Assembly: GCA_963662895.1 (NCBI GenBank)
Contig: OY759982.1
Span: 2,914,001 to 2,978,000, forward strand
DNA: 64,000 bases
Origin: GWE2-42-39 sp963662895
GTDB taxonomy: Bacteria; Bacteroidota; Bacteroidia; Bacteroidales; Prolixibacteraceae
Direction of reading: 5' to 3'
How positions within the stretch are numbered: the first letter of the stretch is position 1; each line of letters opens with the position of its first letter. Below, one piece after another: positions 9,701 to 17,882 of the stretch. The notes beneath the pieces are model-generated. The model saw only the letters and a list, made by a program, of their open reading frames with translations. It had not been told where the DNA came from and ran no database searches. A program made the translations under genes and the position numbers.

Positions 9701-9972
9701 AACATTTTTACCTTCCCGTAAGGAACATCTTCAAGACCAATATTTCCAATGAAAGCGCGGTTAATTCCGACTTTCTTCATCGACTGAAGATCTTTAATCA
9801 CCCCCTCTTTTGAAATATTATCAGATAACCAATACCAATATACACTGGTCTGTATGGTATCAGGAGGAGTGATAAAACCTTTTGCAAAATCATCATTCCC
9901 ATACTCTCTTCCATGGGAAATACATCCAACAAGAAGAACTCCTGCAAAAAAAAATGTTACTAATTTATTCAT
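6712..9972 (-). CDS. GH106 α-L-rhamnosidase, lipoprotein
   Basis: The 1086-residue protein has lipobox LLVGC (Cys17) and the architecture of GH106. The N-terminal region is an (α/β)8 barrel (SVYWYWLSDNISKEGVIKDL, then AFIGNIGLEDVPYG), interrupted by β-domain insertions. Conserved blocks are VQDSYETGRQNFTDDFPEEF, LECYGHWGFPGEFLMYGG and SDEIAGEFWSDG, which include candidate catalytic Glu residues. The C-terminus (about 950-1080) is a GH2-type β-sandwich with VFVNEKYVGGVWTAPYRLNI. GH106 enzymes are inverting, calcium-dependent α-L-rhamnosidases; Bacteroides examples act on pectic rhamnogalacturonans. The gene lies between a GH71/GH99-like enzyme (16 bp away) and GH78, in one transcription unit. 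Start choice is supported by the signal peptide. Family assignment is from motif recognition and not from a search. Confidence 0.9.
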   Translation of the reverse strand: MNKLVTFFFAGVLLVGCISHGREYGNDDFAKGFITPPDTIQTSVYWYWLSDNISKEGVIKDLQSMKKVGINRAFIGNIGLEDVPYGKVKMFSDEWWSILHAALKTAGDLNIEIGIFNSPGWSQSGGPWIKAHEAMRYLTSSEMKVTGPLKFCKKLERPFPFFQNVKVIAFPAPENFGLSLNSQNSSVKSKPQVAVLEKLTDGDIHSCIDILDNKEFVVDFQSDNLFTARSLTIYTTEHPVVTDVVFQAKKSDGIFYPVSSFQIDRSNPALDVGFRPYAPVVVSFERVTSGDFRLIFKTANAGSGIAEICLSSSPRVERYSEKTLAKMHQAPLPYWNDYQWREQPEVDDTALLVKASEVVDLSGKLSEDGILNWNVPEGEWIILQTGMVPTGTKNAPASPEATGYEVDKMSKQHVALHFDKFIGEILRRIPEADRKTFKVVVQDSYETGRQNFTDDFPEEFKQKYGYDPVPYLPVYNGIVVNSQLSSDRFLWDMRRMVADKVAYDYVGGLREVSHQHGLTTWLECYGHWGFPGEFLMYGGQSDEIAGEFWSDGELGDIENRAASSCGHIYGKTKISSESNTCGGNPFARYPALLKQRCDRFFAEGINNTLLHVYISQPYEDKNPGMNAPFGNEFNRKNTWFSQLDVYLKYIKRTNYMLQQGRNVADVAYFIGEDTPKMTGVTRPELPTGYQFDYINAEVIEKYMTVKDRLLTLPHGTQYRMLVLPALETMRPELLSKIEELVKQGAVILGPAPHRSPSLQNQPEADRQVRRIAAELWGDMDGVNVRSHKFGKGMILNGMNMEEALAMIDCIPDCALPGDRAIHYCHRKTDDVDVYFISNQSDELRLISPAFRIKKKQPELWDAKSGLIRILPAFWQEGDASVIPLRLEPFESAFIVFRNKTSRTQEEGSWEDNYPFPVTITELNGPWTVLFDSLQGGPKEPVIFKTLQDWSTSDNEQIRYYSGTAFYSCKFHIEELPNDPQIVINLGEVVAMAKVFVNEKYVGGVWTAPYRLNITDFVKTGENEIEIEVVNTWVNRLIGDSRLPVNQRITWCPVNPYRPDSPLQGAGLIGPVVIQAVYEKKTFAVVK

Positions 9973-9988
9973 CTGTCGTTCAGAAATA

Positions 9989-11812
9989 TTACTCCTCCGA
10001 AAAAATAAAATTAAACCGTCCCCCCGGAGCAGTATCTCCGTTCACATAAAAGTCCATGATATTGCCAATCTCCTGCATGTTGTCGTTCCATTTGAATTCG
10101 ATATCAATTTTTTTATTAGCAGGAAGATTCAGCACATCCCTTGAAATTCCAAATTCCAGTTTATTATTGCTAACTGTATATTTTGTTTCGGCCACTTTTT
10201 TCCATTCCCACCATCCGCCAACATTCTTCCCGACAATCACCTTTTTTCCATCCGGACTTACCTGGTTGACAATAAAATCATAGCCGTTCCAACCTGTTGA
10301 TTTGTTACGGTCAGTATCTACAAAAAGCATCATCCAGTTCCGGTCGGTTGACGGGCTCAACTTTTCGGCAGTTTCCACATAGAAATAAAGTTTTTCTGCA
10401 TCACGGGCAACTTTTGCCCCAACAATATCATTTCGGCCTGTTGTATTTTTATAGTAAGCGCTGTAACAGCCACGGTGGTCTCTGTGAAAGGTATTTCCTT
10501 TGTAGGCCCTATAATAAGGCTTTACATCATTCCAGTCATCAAACTTCCCGATTTTTACAGTCGTTGGGGCTGAAGCTTTTTCAAGGGCCGGACTTCCTTT
10601 AAACTTCCGTATGTAATTAATCATCTGAAGGTAATACACATCCCCCCTGTCTCCCCACCCTTTGTTGGGCTCAATATCACGGCTGTGTTCCCAGTCAAAC
10701 TGATCGACAAAAGAAAAAGGATCGCCATACCAGTCATCGCGGGGAAGCCATTGTCCTGCAGTGAATTCGTTCCAGCCTGTAATAAAAACCATCTCCGGGT
10801 CCAGTTCTAAAGCACGGGACCACTGCTCCTGAAAATTCCAACCATAGAGATAACTGTCAACTCTCGGATCAAAGCCGTTACGTTGGCTAAAACTCCGTCC
10901 GTATGAACCGGGACGATTAAAGGCACTGCAATGCCCTTTTGTTTGGGGACACGCGTTTTGAGCAATGCCGACCGGAACCTGCTCGTACTGTCCATTCTCC
11001 ATTTTTACATATCCATGCTGAGGATAGTCTTCAAGCCAGCCCCACTGGTCGTTTCTCCAGGGACCATTTACATAGTCTGCCTGTCCCGGGCGGAATGTGA
11101 AAAAATTTTTTATTTCCTGATCGGTTACAGAACCTGTCAAACTATCGGGATAAGCCATAATACAGGGTTTCCCTTTCCAGTAAAACCAAAGATTTTCATA
11201 ACGCCCCGGCTTATATACATCGCGATAGAGTTGACGTATAGAAAGCAAGGAATAACGGATCGGTCCAAACGAAAGCATAAATGCAATCTTCGGAACATTC
11301 ACCCCGTCTTTTTGCGCCTGATCCCAGGTTTTCATCAAAGCTTCATAGGAATCCTGCCAGGTCAGCTCTCCGTTAGTACAATCAAAAAACACCACATCGA
11401 CACCTGCATCGGCCAGCATTTCGGCATGCTTCCGAAGAACCCACGGATCAGTTGTCTGGTAATACCCCAACAAAGGTTGTTCCCAATAGAAATAACCGGG
11501 TTTCTTATGCCCCCAGGCCGGATGATTGTAATCTTTCATCGCTTCAGGATGCTTCCTGACAATCCCGGTTATATTTCTTACCTGATAAGTTGTATCGTCG
11601 ATTCCCTGGTGCCATGTCCAGTAAAAAATTGCAATATATTTATCTTTTTTAGGCCCTCCTGCCTGCAGGCTAAGCGGAAGTTCCCGCCCAAGGGCATCGG
11701 TAGCCGGAAGCCCGTTCCCGTAATTCACCTCCGAAGATTGTGCAAACAAAATATATATGGGAACAATAAAAAGAGTAAGTGTTGTTAAAATTTTTTTTAT
11801 TTCAATCTTCAT
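9989..11812 (-). CDS. Secreted GH71/GH99-like glycosidase with CBM9-like domain (copy 1)
   Basis: The 607-residue protein starts with a Sec signal peptide (residues 1-25, ending LFAQ). Residues about 35-420 look like a TIM barrel of the GH71/GH99-like group: YIAIFYWTWHQGID, KHAEMLADAGVDVVFFDCTNG, FMLSFGPI and FITGWNEFTAGQW. Acidic residues of FFDCTNGELTW and GWNE are catalytic candidates. Residues about 435-600 resemble a CBM9-like sugar-binding domain (KIGKFDDWNDV, VGAKVARDAEKLYFYVE, FVDTDRNKSTGWNGYD). The gene is a close paralogue of 14592-16433, which shares nearly every block above. Known GH99 enzymes are endo-α-mannosidases and known GH71 are α-1,3-glucanases, but this group may act on something else. 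It lies between the GDPD gene and GH106 in PUL 1. Confidence 0.8.
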   Translation of the reverse strand: MKIEIKKILTTLTLFIVPIYILFAQSSEVNYGNGLPATDALGRELPLSLQAGGPKKDKYIAIFYWTWHQGIDDTTYQVRNITGIVRKHPEAMKDYNHPAWGHKKPGYFYWEQPLLGYYQTTDPWVLRKHAEMLADAGVDVVFFDCTNGELTWQDSYEALMKTWDQAQKDGVNVPKIAFMLSFGPIRYSLLSIRQLYRDVYKPGRYENLWFYWKGKPCIMAYPDSLTGSVTDQEIKNFFTFRPGQADYVNGPWRNDQWGWLEDYPQHGYVKMENGQYEQVPVGIAQNACPQTKGHCSAFNRPGSYGRSFSQRNGFDPRVDSYLYGWNFQEQWSRALELDPEMVFITGWNEFTAGQWLPRDDWYGDPFSFVDQFDWEHSRDIEPNKGWGDRGDVYYLQMINYIRKFKGSPALEKASAPTTVKIGKFDDWNDVKPYYRAYKGNTFHRDHRGCYSAYYKNTTGRNDIVGAKVARDAEKLYFYVETAEKLSPSTDRNWMMLFVDTDRNKSTGWNGYDFIVNQVSPDGKKVIVGKNVGGWWEWKKVAETKYTVSNNKLEFGISRDVLNLPANKKIDIEFKWNDNMQEIGNIMDFYVNGDTAPGGRFNFIFSEE

Positions 11813-11943
11813 TACTGCTATTCGTTTTATTTTCCTATCGTTTTTTCAATTTTACAGAGTCCTTTGCAACTTACAAAACGGACTGTTCAGCAATAAATCA
11901 CCTTCTTCAACGCCTGCATCACCTAAGAAAATAAAGGTTAGTT

Positions 11944-13095
11944 TCACTGTTCAAGATGAGCCGTAACATACTCGGCATAATCTGTTTGAATAATATGAAA
12001 CCCTAATTCAACAATATTATCAAGCGCAGAATAGTCTCCATGCAAAACAGCTTCTCCCGGGGCATTCAAATAATTTGCAAAAGAGGCTAACCCGTTCGCT
12101 GTCGCAACCGTGACAATATCACCGGCTGTTGATGCCGTATAATCTAACTGTACCATTTTTATTCGTGAATCTTCGCTCCAATAATCGATAACAGTAGTAC
12201 TTTTCACATAAGGGAATACGATACATTGCGAATTTACATCGGTAATTTCTTTAGCTTTACTCTTACTACTTCCACGATAAAATGCAACACGATCAAGCAT
12301 ATGTAATGAATCAACAAGTTCCACTACGGATTTTGGATCAATATCTTTCAAATCCAGGTCAAAAAAAACTTTTCCGCGTCCAGCCAGGAGAGCTTCCTCC
12401 AAGGTAGGAACCTTATAAGTAGAAACATCACCATCAGGATCCCTCATATAAAAAGACTTTAACTTCGCGAGAGGCATCTCTGCAACAGCTCCTGTGCCAT
12501 TAGTGGTTCCATCAATAGTTTCATTGTGCATTATTACCAATGCCCCGTCTGATGTGGTCCGCACATCTATCTCTACCATTTCAACACCGGTTTTAATTGC
12601 CTGTTCAATGGCTCCTGTCGAATTCTCGGGGATATCTGCTATTCTTTTTCCATAATAGGTATTTGCTCTATGGGCACAAATCCATTTTTGGGATGGGTTA
12701 TTTAATAAATCCGCAAGCGCATCATTCAAACGCCTGCCCATAACAGAGACGGTAGTATCAACACTTACTGTTCCTCCTTTCCCGTCGGAAAGCTTAAGGT
12801 TAATATTAAACGTACTCTCTTTTGAATAACTATGTTTTACTGCTATTTCAGAAGACGTGGTTTCATCACCAAAATTCCAAACAGACTCAACTTCAATATC
12901 CGATTTAAACGAAAAATCAACGTCCTCATTTATACAGGGAACGGGGTTAGATATTGTTATCTCAGGTACAGGAAGATCGTACTCCTTATTTTCTTCAACA
13001 GGATTTTTGTTGAGATGGTCATTATCTCCATCGTCCTGACATGCCTGGAATATAATCCCAATTAATAAAAGAATGATAAGTAAGTTTCGTTTCAT
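11944..13095 (-). CDS. PKD-domain glycerophosphodiester phosphodiesterase lipoprotein
   Basis: The 383-residue protein has lipobox IIFQAC (Cys19) and then a PKD-like β-sandwich at about 42-118 (SVWNFGDETTSSEIAVKHSY). From about 136 it shows a GDPD TIM barrel: AHRANTYYG (His142, Arg143), PENSTGAIEQAIKTG (Glu157), VEIDVRTTSDG (Glu175 and Asp177, the usual metal ligands) and VIMHNETIDGTTNGTG (His190). These are the active-site residues of the family, which hydrolyses glycerophosphodiesters to glycerol-3-phosphate plus an alcohol. The PKD domain suggests display on the cell surface and binding to a polymer. Inside a PUL, the natural reading is removal of phosphodiester-linked groups such as glycerophosphate from a glycan; use on lipid-derived diesters or another diester is also possible. 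Confidence 0.87.
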   Translation of the reverse strand: MKRNLLIILLLIGIIFQACQDDGDNDHLNKNPVEENKEYDLPVPEITISNPVPCINEDVDFSFKSDIEVESVWNFGDETTSSEIAVKHSYSKESTFNINLKLSDGKGGTVSVDTTVSVMGRRLNDALADLLNNPSQKWICAHRANTYYGKRIADIPENSTGAIEQAIKTGVEMVEIDVRTTSDGALVIMHNETIDGTTNGTGAVAEMPLAKLKSFYMRDPDGDVSTYKVPTLEEALLAGRGKVFFDLDLKDIDPKSVVELVDSLHMLDRVAFYRGSSKSKAKEITDVNSQCIVFPYVKSTTVIDYWSEDSRIKMVQLDYTASTAGDIVTVATANGLASFANYLNAPGEAVLHGDYSALDNIVELGFHIIQTDYAEYVTAHLEQ

Positions 13096-13207
13096 GATAA
13101 GTTTTATTGATCGTATATTTTTCTAAGTGTTGGGAATAACTCTGTAGTACAAAATCGACAATCGGTTCCTCATGTTTTTTTATATATAGAACTTTTATAA
13201 TACCACA

Positions 13208-14575
13208 TTAGAATTCCGCAACAACCAATACAGGATCATGATCTGACGGGTATTGGCCATCTGGTCTGTCATTTAATACTCCATATTCTTTTATTTTTAT
13301 ATGGCTTGTTACAAAAACATAATCGATTCTTTTTGTCGATACATTTTCACTCTGACGATTAAGTGTTCCAAAAGAGCCATAGGGCGCCATTTCTGACAAA
13401 TCGTATGAATCATTCAGCAAACCATCATTTAAAATAGTTTGTATCGTTGTGGTATTCGGTTTTGAGTTAAAATCGCCAGTTGAAAAAGCCGGGGAATCAC
13501 CAGCGATTAATTTCATTTTTGATAATAGTAATTTAGCTGATTCTAATCTGGCCGTTGACCCTTTATTATCAAAATGGGAATTAAAAAAATAGAATTCACG
13601 CCCCGTTTCAAGGTCCCTGAATTTACCCCATGAACATATACGATTATAAACAGCATCCCATCCTCTACCTGGAATATCAGGGGTTTCCGAAAACCAAAAG
13701 TTTCCTGTTTGTAATGGTTCAAAACGGTCAACTTTATAAATAATAGCCGAGTATTCGCCGTCTTGTCCTCCATCGCGACCTTCTCCTATATATGCATAAT
13801 CCCCATATCCACTCTCGGTAATATCTGCCAGATGATTCTTTAAAGTACCTTCCTGTGTGCCAAAAATATCAAAATCATAGTCATTGATTAAGGATTTAAC
13901 CAAGTTTCTCCTTGTTAGCCGCCAGGATGATTCATTAACCCACAGATTGTAAGACGCAACACGTAAAATGCAATTTTCATTAGTTTGACGGACAGACACA
14001 ACAGCCTGTTTTTTAACATTTTGATTAGTGGATTTTATAATGATACTACCCGACCTCGACGTCTCAGCTTCAGATAAGGCTTCAGCTTTAAAAGAATAAG
14101 TTTTTTGCCCATCATCTCCTTGTTGATTTATCCATTCAGGCAATTCAAATTCGATTGACATATTAGTTGTTATTTCTAAAACAAATTCGAGACTTTCCTT
14201 TTCATTGAGAAAAACCTCGTTGTCATTCACTTCAAGTATCGGTTCTACTGCCAACTGCGTAATTATAATCTTATTAGAAACATTGTCGCTTATTATTGTA
14301 ATTTCAGCCGTACGGCTTTCTCCAACAGTTTCATTTGCTGTTACCGATATTTTAAGATTATCTTCTGAAGAAGAATTTATTTCTGTTGTACACCACGATG
14401 TTAAGGATTCTACAGAAAAATCCCGATTGGACTTAACTGTAATATGTTCTTGTCCTTCTTCTGGTGAAAATATCAATTCTTTCGATGATATGTCCAGATA
14501 AGCAGGTTCTTCTTTTTCTGTACAGGAAAAAGCAATTATGAGAAGATTTATAACTAATATCCACTTTAATTTCAT
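13208..14575 (-). CDS. BACON-domain EEP-family phosphoesterase lipoprotein
   Basis: The start is placed at the ATG that gives MKLKWILVINLLIIAFSC (lipobox IAFSC); a longer frame begins with GTG at 14599 and would overlap the upstream gene by 8 bp. Counting from this ATG, two BACON-like β-domains occupy about 28-105 and 108-200 (ISSKELIFSPEEGQEHITVKS; SIEFELPEWINQQ). The C-terminal 250 residues form an endonuclease/exonuclease/phosphatase domain: LRVASYNLWV, FDIFGTQEG (catalytic Glu), FNSHFDNKGS, STGDFNSKP (Asp and Asn), RIDYVFV and YPSDHDPVLV (catalytic His). The family includes nucleases, inositol phosphatases and sphingomyelinases. The PUL setting and BACON domains favour a phosphate or phosphodiester on a glycan over DNA. 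It precedes the GDPD gene, so two phosphoesterases of different fold are made together. Confidence 0.87.
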   Translation of the reverse strand: MKLKWILVINLLIIAFSCTEKEEPAYLDISSKELIFSPEEGQEHITVKSNRDFSVESLTSWCTTEINSSSEDNLKISVTANETVGESRTAEITIISDNVSNKIIITQLAVEPILEVNDNEVFLNEKESLEFVLEITTNMSIEFELPEWINQQGDDGQKTYSFKAEALSEAETSRSGSIIIKSTNQNVKKQAVVSVRQTNENCILRVASYNLWVNESSWRLTRRNLVKSLINDYDFDIFGTQEGTLKNHLADITESGYGDYAYIGEGRDGGQDGEYSAIIYKVDRFEPLQTGNFWFSETPDIPGRGWDAVYNRICSWGKFRDLETGREFYFFNSHFDNKGSTARLESAKLLLSKMKLIAGDSPAFSTGDFNSKPNTTTIQTILNDGLLNDSYDLSEMAPYGSFGTLNRQSENVSTKRIDYVFVTSHIKIKEYGVLNDRPDGQYPSDHDPVLVVAEF

Positions 14576-14591
14576 ATAATATTTAATTACG

Positions 14592-16433
14592 TTATTCACT
14601 TATTTCTGAAAAAAGATAGTTAAACCGTCCTCCCGGGGCAACATCTCCATTCACATAAAAATCCATAATATCACCTTCATCCTGCATATTGTCAGACCAT
14701 TTAAATTCAATATCTACGCTATCCTCTATTCCAAGGAACGATTTTAGAATACTTATTTCCATTTTGTTTTCTGACACAGAATAATCTACTGTTCCAATCT
14801 TTGTCCAATTCCAATCGCCGGTGCTTTTTTCCAATATTGCTTTTTCTCCCGGACTTGTACGATTCACGATATAATCATATCCTTCCCATCCGGTCTGTTT
14901 ATTCCTATCTGCATCTATAAGTAAACGCATCCATGCATTATCAGAATGGCTGGTTATTGCACTTGCTGTTTCTATATAGAAACAGACATAATCATCATCA
15001 CGTGCAACTTTTGCTGCAACAAAGTCATTACGTCCCGTGGTATTTGTATAATAATAACCTTGCCATCCGGAACTGCTGCGATGTATTGTGCTTCCCTTAT
15101 GGGCAATATATCTTGGACTGACATATTTCCAGTCGTCAAATTCCCCATCAATTATTATAGTTTTTTGTTTCGATGGGGTAACAGGAGCTTCCATCCCCTT
15201 AAACCGGCGAATGTTGCTTACCATCTGCATATAATAATTGTCTCCATGCCCTCCTTTCATAGGTTCTATATCTCTACTGCATTCCTGACTAAACAAGTCG
15301 GGGAAAGCATTGTATTGTCCCTGCCAGTATTCCTGCCGTCCGGCAATCCATTCATTCCATCCGGTAACAAAAACAAATTCAGGGTCTAATTCTAAAGCCC
15401 GGTCCCATTGTTCCTGAAAATTATATCCATAATTTACAGCAGACTCATCACTGGAAATACCTCCGCTGTTTGTATAACTACGACTAAAAACATTCGGAGC
15501 GTTCATCGCTGTAAGTCCTCTCTCTTTCGACCAGTTTTGTGCAACCCCTACAGTTACCTGTTCATAACCGCCGGAAGAACCTGTTCCAAATCCATGCTGT
15601 GGGTATATCTCCAGCCACCCCCAATGATCGGAGCGGGTTGGACCTGCATTATATACTCCCTGTCCCGGACGAAAGGTAAAATAACCTGCCACATCTGCCG
15701 GCAAATTATCAGGATACCCCATAATCAAAGGTTTTCCATTCCACTTGAAAAACAAATCGTCATAAGCTCCCTGCGTATATAATAATCCGTAAATACTTTT
15801 AATTGCAGTTTTACTTCCATCGGTTGCAGCAAAAGGCATTAAAAAAGCTATTTGCGGTGTATTTACACCATCTTCTCTTGCCTCAGCAAAAGCCTCACAT
15901 ACTGCCAGATAAGACTCTCTCCATGTAAAGCTACCATTGGAGCAATCAAAAAATATTACATCAACCCCGGCATCAGCCAACATTTCTGCATGTTTTCGAA
16001 GTACCCATTTATCCGTATCAATATAATAATCGAACAAGGGTTCACCCCAATAATAATAGCCGTCATCGGTTGGCCAATAAGAACTATTATAATCATTAAT
16101 CATTTCCGGATATGCGGCCAACAAATTCGTGAGGTTATACGGAGCGTGCCCATCGGATAATTCAGTATGCCATATCCAATAAAACAAACCGACATATTTA
16201 TCCTCTTTGAGATCACCTACTTCATCGTATGTTGGCAACTCACGCCCTACGGCATCGGTTGCAACTAACTGATACATCCCGGCATCCCGGACAACCACAG
16301 TAGTGTCTTCTTCGGATGTCCCATCATCCACAATTTCCGGAGCCGGATCGTTGTCGTGTTTGCAACTAAAGACAATAAAGACAATAAAGACAAACCATTT
16401 TGTTTTATTAAAAACTGCGTTTTGTTTTTTCAT
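14592..16433 (-). CDS. GH71/GH99-like glycosidase lipoprotein with CBM9-like domain (copy 2)
   Basis: The 613-residue protein has lipobox FIVFSC (Cys24), so it is lipid-anchored, unlike its paralogue 9989-11812, which has a plain Sec signal. The barrel blocks are YVGLFYWIWHTELSDGH, KHAEMLADAGVDVIFFDCSNG, FTFRPGQGVYNAG, YGYNFQEQWDRALELDPEFVF and VTGWNEWIAGRQ. The last 170 residues are the CBM9-like domain (IDGEFDDWKYV, VAAKVARDDDYVCFYIET, LIDADRNKQTGWEGYD). The two copies flank the EEP and GDPD genes, so the duplication is not a simple adjacent tandem. The different anchoring suggests division of labour between a fixed enzyme and a periplasmic or released one. Substrate unknown; an endo-acting role is plausible given the GH71/GH99 relatives. 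Confidence 0.8.
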   Translation of the reverse strand: MKKQNAVFNKTKWFVFIVFIVFSCKHDNDPAPEIVDDGTSEEDTTVVVRDAGMYQLVATDAVGRELPTYDEVGDLKEDKYVGLFYWIWHTELSDGHAPYNLTNLLAAYPEMINDYNSSYWPTDDGYYYWGEPLFDYYIDTDKWVLRKHAEMLADAGVDVIFFDCSNGSFTWRESYLAVCEAFAEAREDGVNTPQIAFLMPFAATDGSKTAIKSIYGLLYTQGAYDDLFFKWNGKPLIMGYPDNLPADVAGYFTFRPGQGVYNAGPTRSDHWGWLEIYPQHGFGTGSSGGYEQVTVGVAQNWSKERGLTAMNAPNVFSRSYTNSGGISSDESAVNYGYNFQEQWDRALELDPEFVFVTGWNEWIAGRQEYWQGQYNAFPDLFSQECSRDIEPMKGGHGDNYYMQMVSNIRRFKGMEAPVTPSKQKTIIIDGEFDDWKYVSPRYIAHKGSTIHRSSSGWQGYYYTNTTGRNDFVAAKVARDDDYVCFYIETASAITSHSDNAWMRLLIDADRNKQTGWEGYDYIVNRTSPGEKAILEKSTGDWNWTKIGTVDYSVSENKMEISILKSFLGIEDSVDIEFKWSDNMQDEGDIMDFYVNGDVAPGGRFNYLFSEISE

Positions 16434-16548
16434 ATTACCAACATTGATTAAGTTAATTTTATATTCAAAATGTGTCCTTTGTTTTAATCATCTCATTCAA
16501 AATGATTAGTATGTTCCTGGTATCAAGTCACAGGCATCTCTTTAAGGA

Positions 16549-16594
16549 CCTTAGGATTCAAAAAATAAATTACTCTATTGAATGAATCCTAAGG
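16549..16594 (-). terminator. Hairpin after DUF1735/discoidin gene
   Basis: A perfect 12-bp inverted repeat (CCTTAGGATTCA ... TGAATCCTAAGG) encloses a 22-nt AT-rich loop, 26 bp past the stop of the gene at 16621. On the minus strand it would fold just downstream of that gene and upstream of the GH71/GH99-like copy 2. No strong U-run follows, so it may be a processing or partial-termination hairpin that lowers expression of the distal enzyme genes. Confidence 0.5.
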
Positions 16595-16620
16595 ATTACA
16601 AATCAGATAGATAGATATAT

Positions 16621-17604
16621 TTATTCTACACTATTATATGATGCACCTAATTCTCCTAAATAGCAGTAAACCTCACCACTTATTGAAGTTGTGAACGTTA
16701 CCTTAAAATAGGTAGCTGTAACAGTTTCATCCAACTGGAAAACCTGCTTATCTAGGCTTGTGGTATTGGTAGCTTCAAGTACTTTTGTCCAGTTTTCACC
16801 ATCCGAAGAAACTTCGAAATACATATCTTTAGGCATTGATGCAGCCCAGCTTTCCTGGCAATTTACAATCCAGAATGCCCTGATCTTTTGTTCTTTTTTC
16901 ATATCCACCTTAAGCCAATGCGGATATTCTGCAGTAGTACCCGTATATTGAGAGTGCCAGAAAGAGTAAATGTTACCATCTAATAAATGAGTAACTTCAC
17001 CCGGATCACCACTGGTTTCTTCACTGGAACATGAGATTCCCCAGTCAGAACGGCCATAGTCCTGCAATTCAACTACTTCGTCCTTTACATTAAATATGTA
17101 ATAAATAACATTCGAAGTTGTTTTAATTACTCCATTTCCCTCTATTCCGGTTATTTCAACAGGGAGCAGGTAACTTTTCCCATATTCTAAAAAACCATCA
17201 GGCTCAATAGTTAGTGTCAGTGAATCAGATTTTGTTTGCCCATCCTGTATCGTAAGCGTAGTAGCACTTAATACATAACTTCCGCTTACCATAGACAAAT
17301 ACTCCGTTCCTTTGTCTGAATTATAATTACTAACCAAAGAAAGGTCAGCACCTATAGTTGCAACAACATTTCCTTCTGCAGCCTGATCTGCAGTAATACA
17401 AAATTTGTAAGTTCGATCTGCCATGTCAATTGAATCTTTAACCGGACTACTTACTGTTCCCGATATAGAAACATTCACAAATACAGGATCTGATTCATCT
17501 TTACATGAAACGAATACCATTGCCGTAACAAGAAGTAATCCAATTACTTTTCTCATTGATTTGATTTTGTTAATCAATCCGATAGACATTTCTTTTTTTC
17601 TCAT
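16621..17604 (-). CDS. DUF1735 and F5/8-type (discoidin-like) surface lipoprotein
   Basis: The frame can begin at ATG 17604 (MRKKEMSIG) or at ATG 17556 (MRKVIGLLLV), the latter giving a compact lipoprotein signal with lipobox MVFVSC. An upstream TTG extension is unlikely. The middle part (from about the mature N-terminus for 140 residues) matches the DUF1735 β-sandwich found in surface glycan-binding proteins: VSISGTVSSPVKDSIDMADRTYKFCI and YGKSYLLPVEITGIEG. The last 140 residues are a discoidin-like carbohydrate-binding domain (HLLDGNIYSFWHSQYT, HWLKVDMKKEQKIRAFWIVN, ATYFKVTFTT). Such proteins capture glycan at the cell surface for the SusCD transporter. The similar C-terminal domain in 21097-22236 suggests both bind the same or related sugars. 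Confidence 0.8.
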   Translation of the reverse strand: MRKKEMSIGLINKIKSMRKVIGLLLVTAMVFVSCKDESDPVFVNVSISGTVSSPVKDSIDMADRTYKFCITADQAAEGNVVATIGADLSLVSNYNSDKGTEYLSMVSGSYVLSATTLTIQDGQTKSDSLTLTIEPDGFLEYGKSYLLPVEITGIEGNGVIKTTSNVIYYIFNVKDEVVELQDYGRSDWGISCSSEETSGDPGEVTHLLDGNIYSFWHSQYTGTTAEYPHWLKVDMKKEQKIRAFWIVNCQESWAASMPKDMYFEVSSDGENWTKVLEATNTTSLDKQVFQLDETVTATYFKVTFTTSISGEVYCYLGELGASYNSVE

Positions 17605-17882
17605 AATAAATTCAATTAAATTACTATTAAACAACTACTTACACACTGCAAGCTTAATATATTCCTGTCAGAAAAAAGACAATAAACCTCTACAGGCCTT
17701 AAAAGACCAGTTTAAAAATTACCCCTTCGGATTTTAAACTAAACCGACATCTCTATTACCGGCAATCTAAAAACAGAAAAACTAATCAGGAACACTGACT
17801 GACTGACTGACAAGAAATAATCTTTGCTATTTCGATGTAACGCTTTTTTAATTCAAGAAACTTTTTTAATAATGATAAAAGA

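Noticed and set aside
10931..11788. A 285-residue plus-strand frame opposite the GH71/GH99-like gene
   Set aside because: It is an antisense shadow of a clearly coding gene with full domain conservation; its sequence has no recognisable domain.
17794..17811. ACTG tetranucleotide tract
   Set aside because: Only four and a half units in an AT-rich spacer between GH27 and the DUF1735 gene; not long enough to support phase variation.
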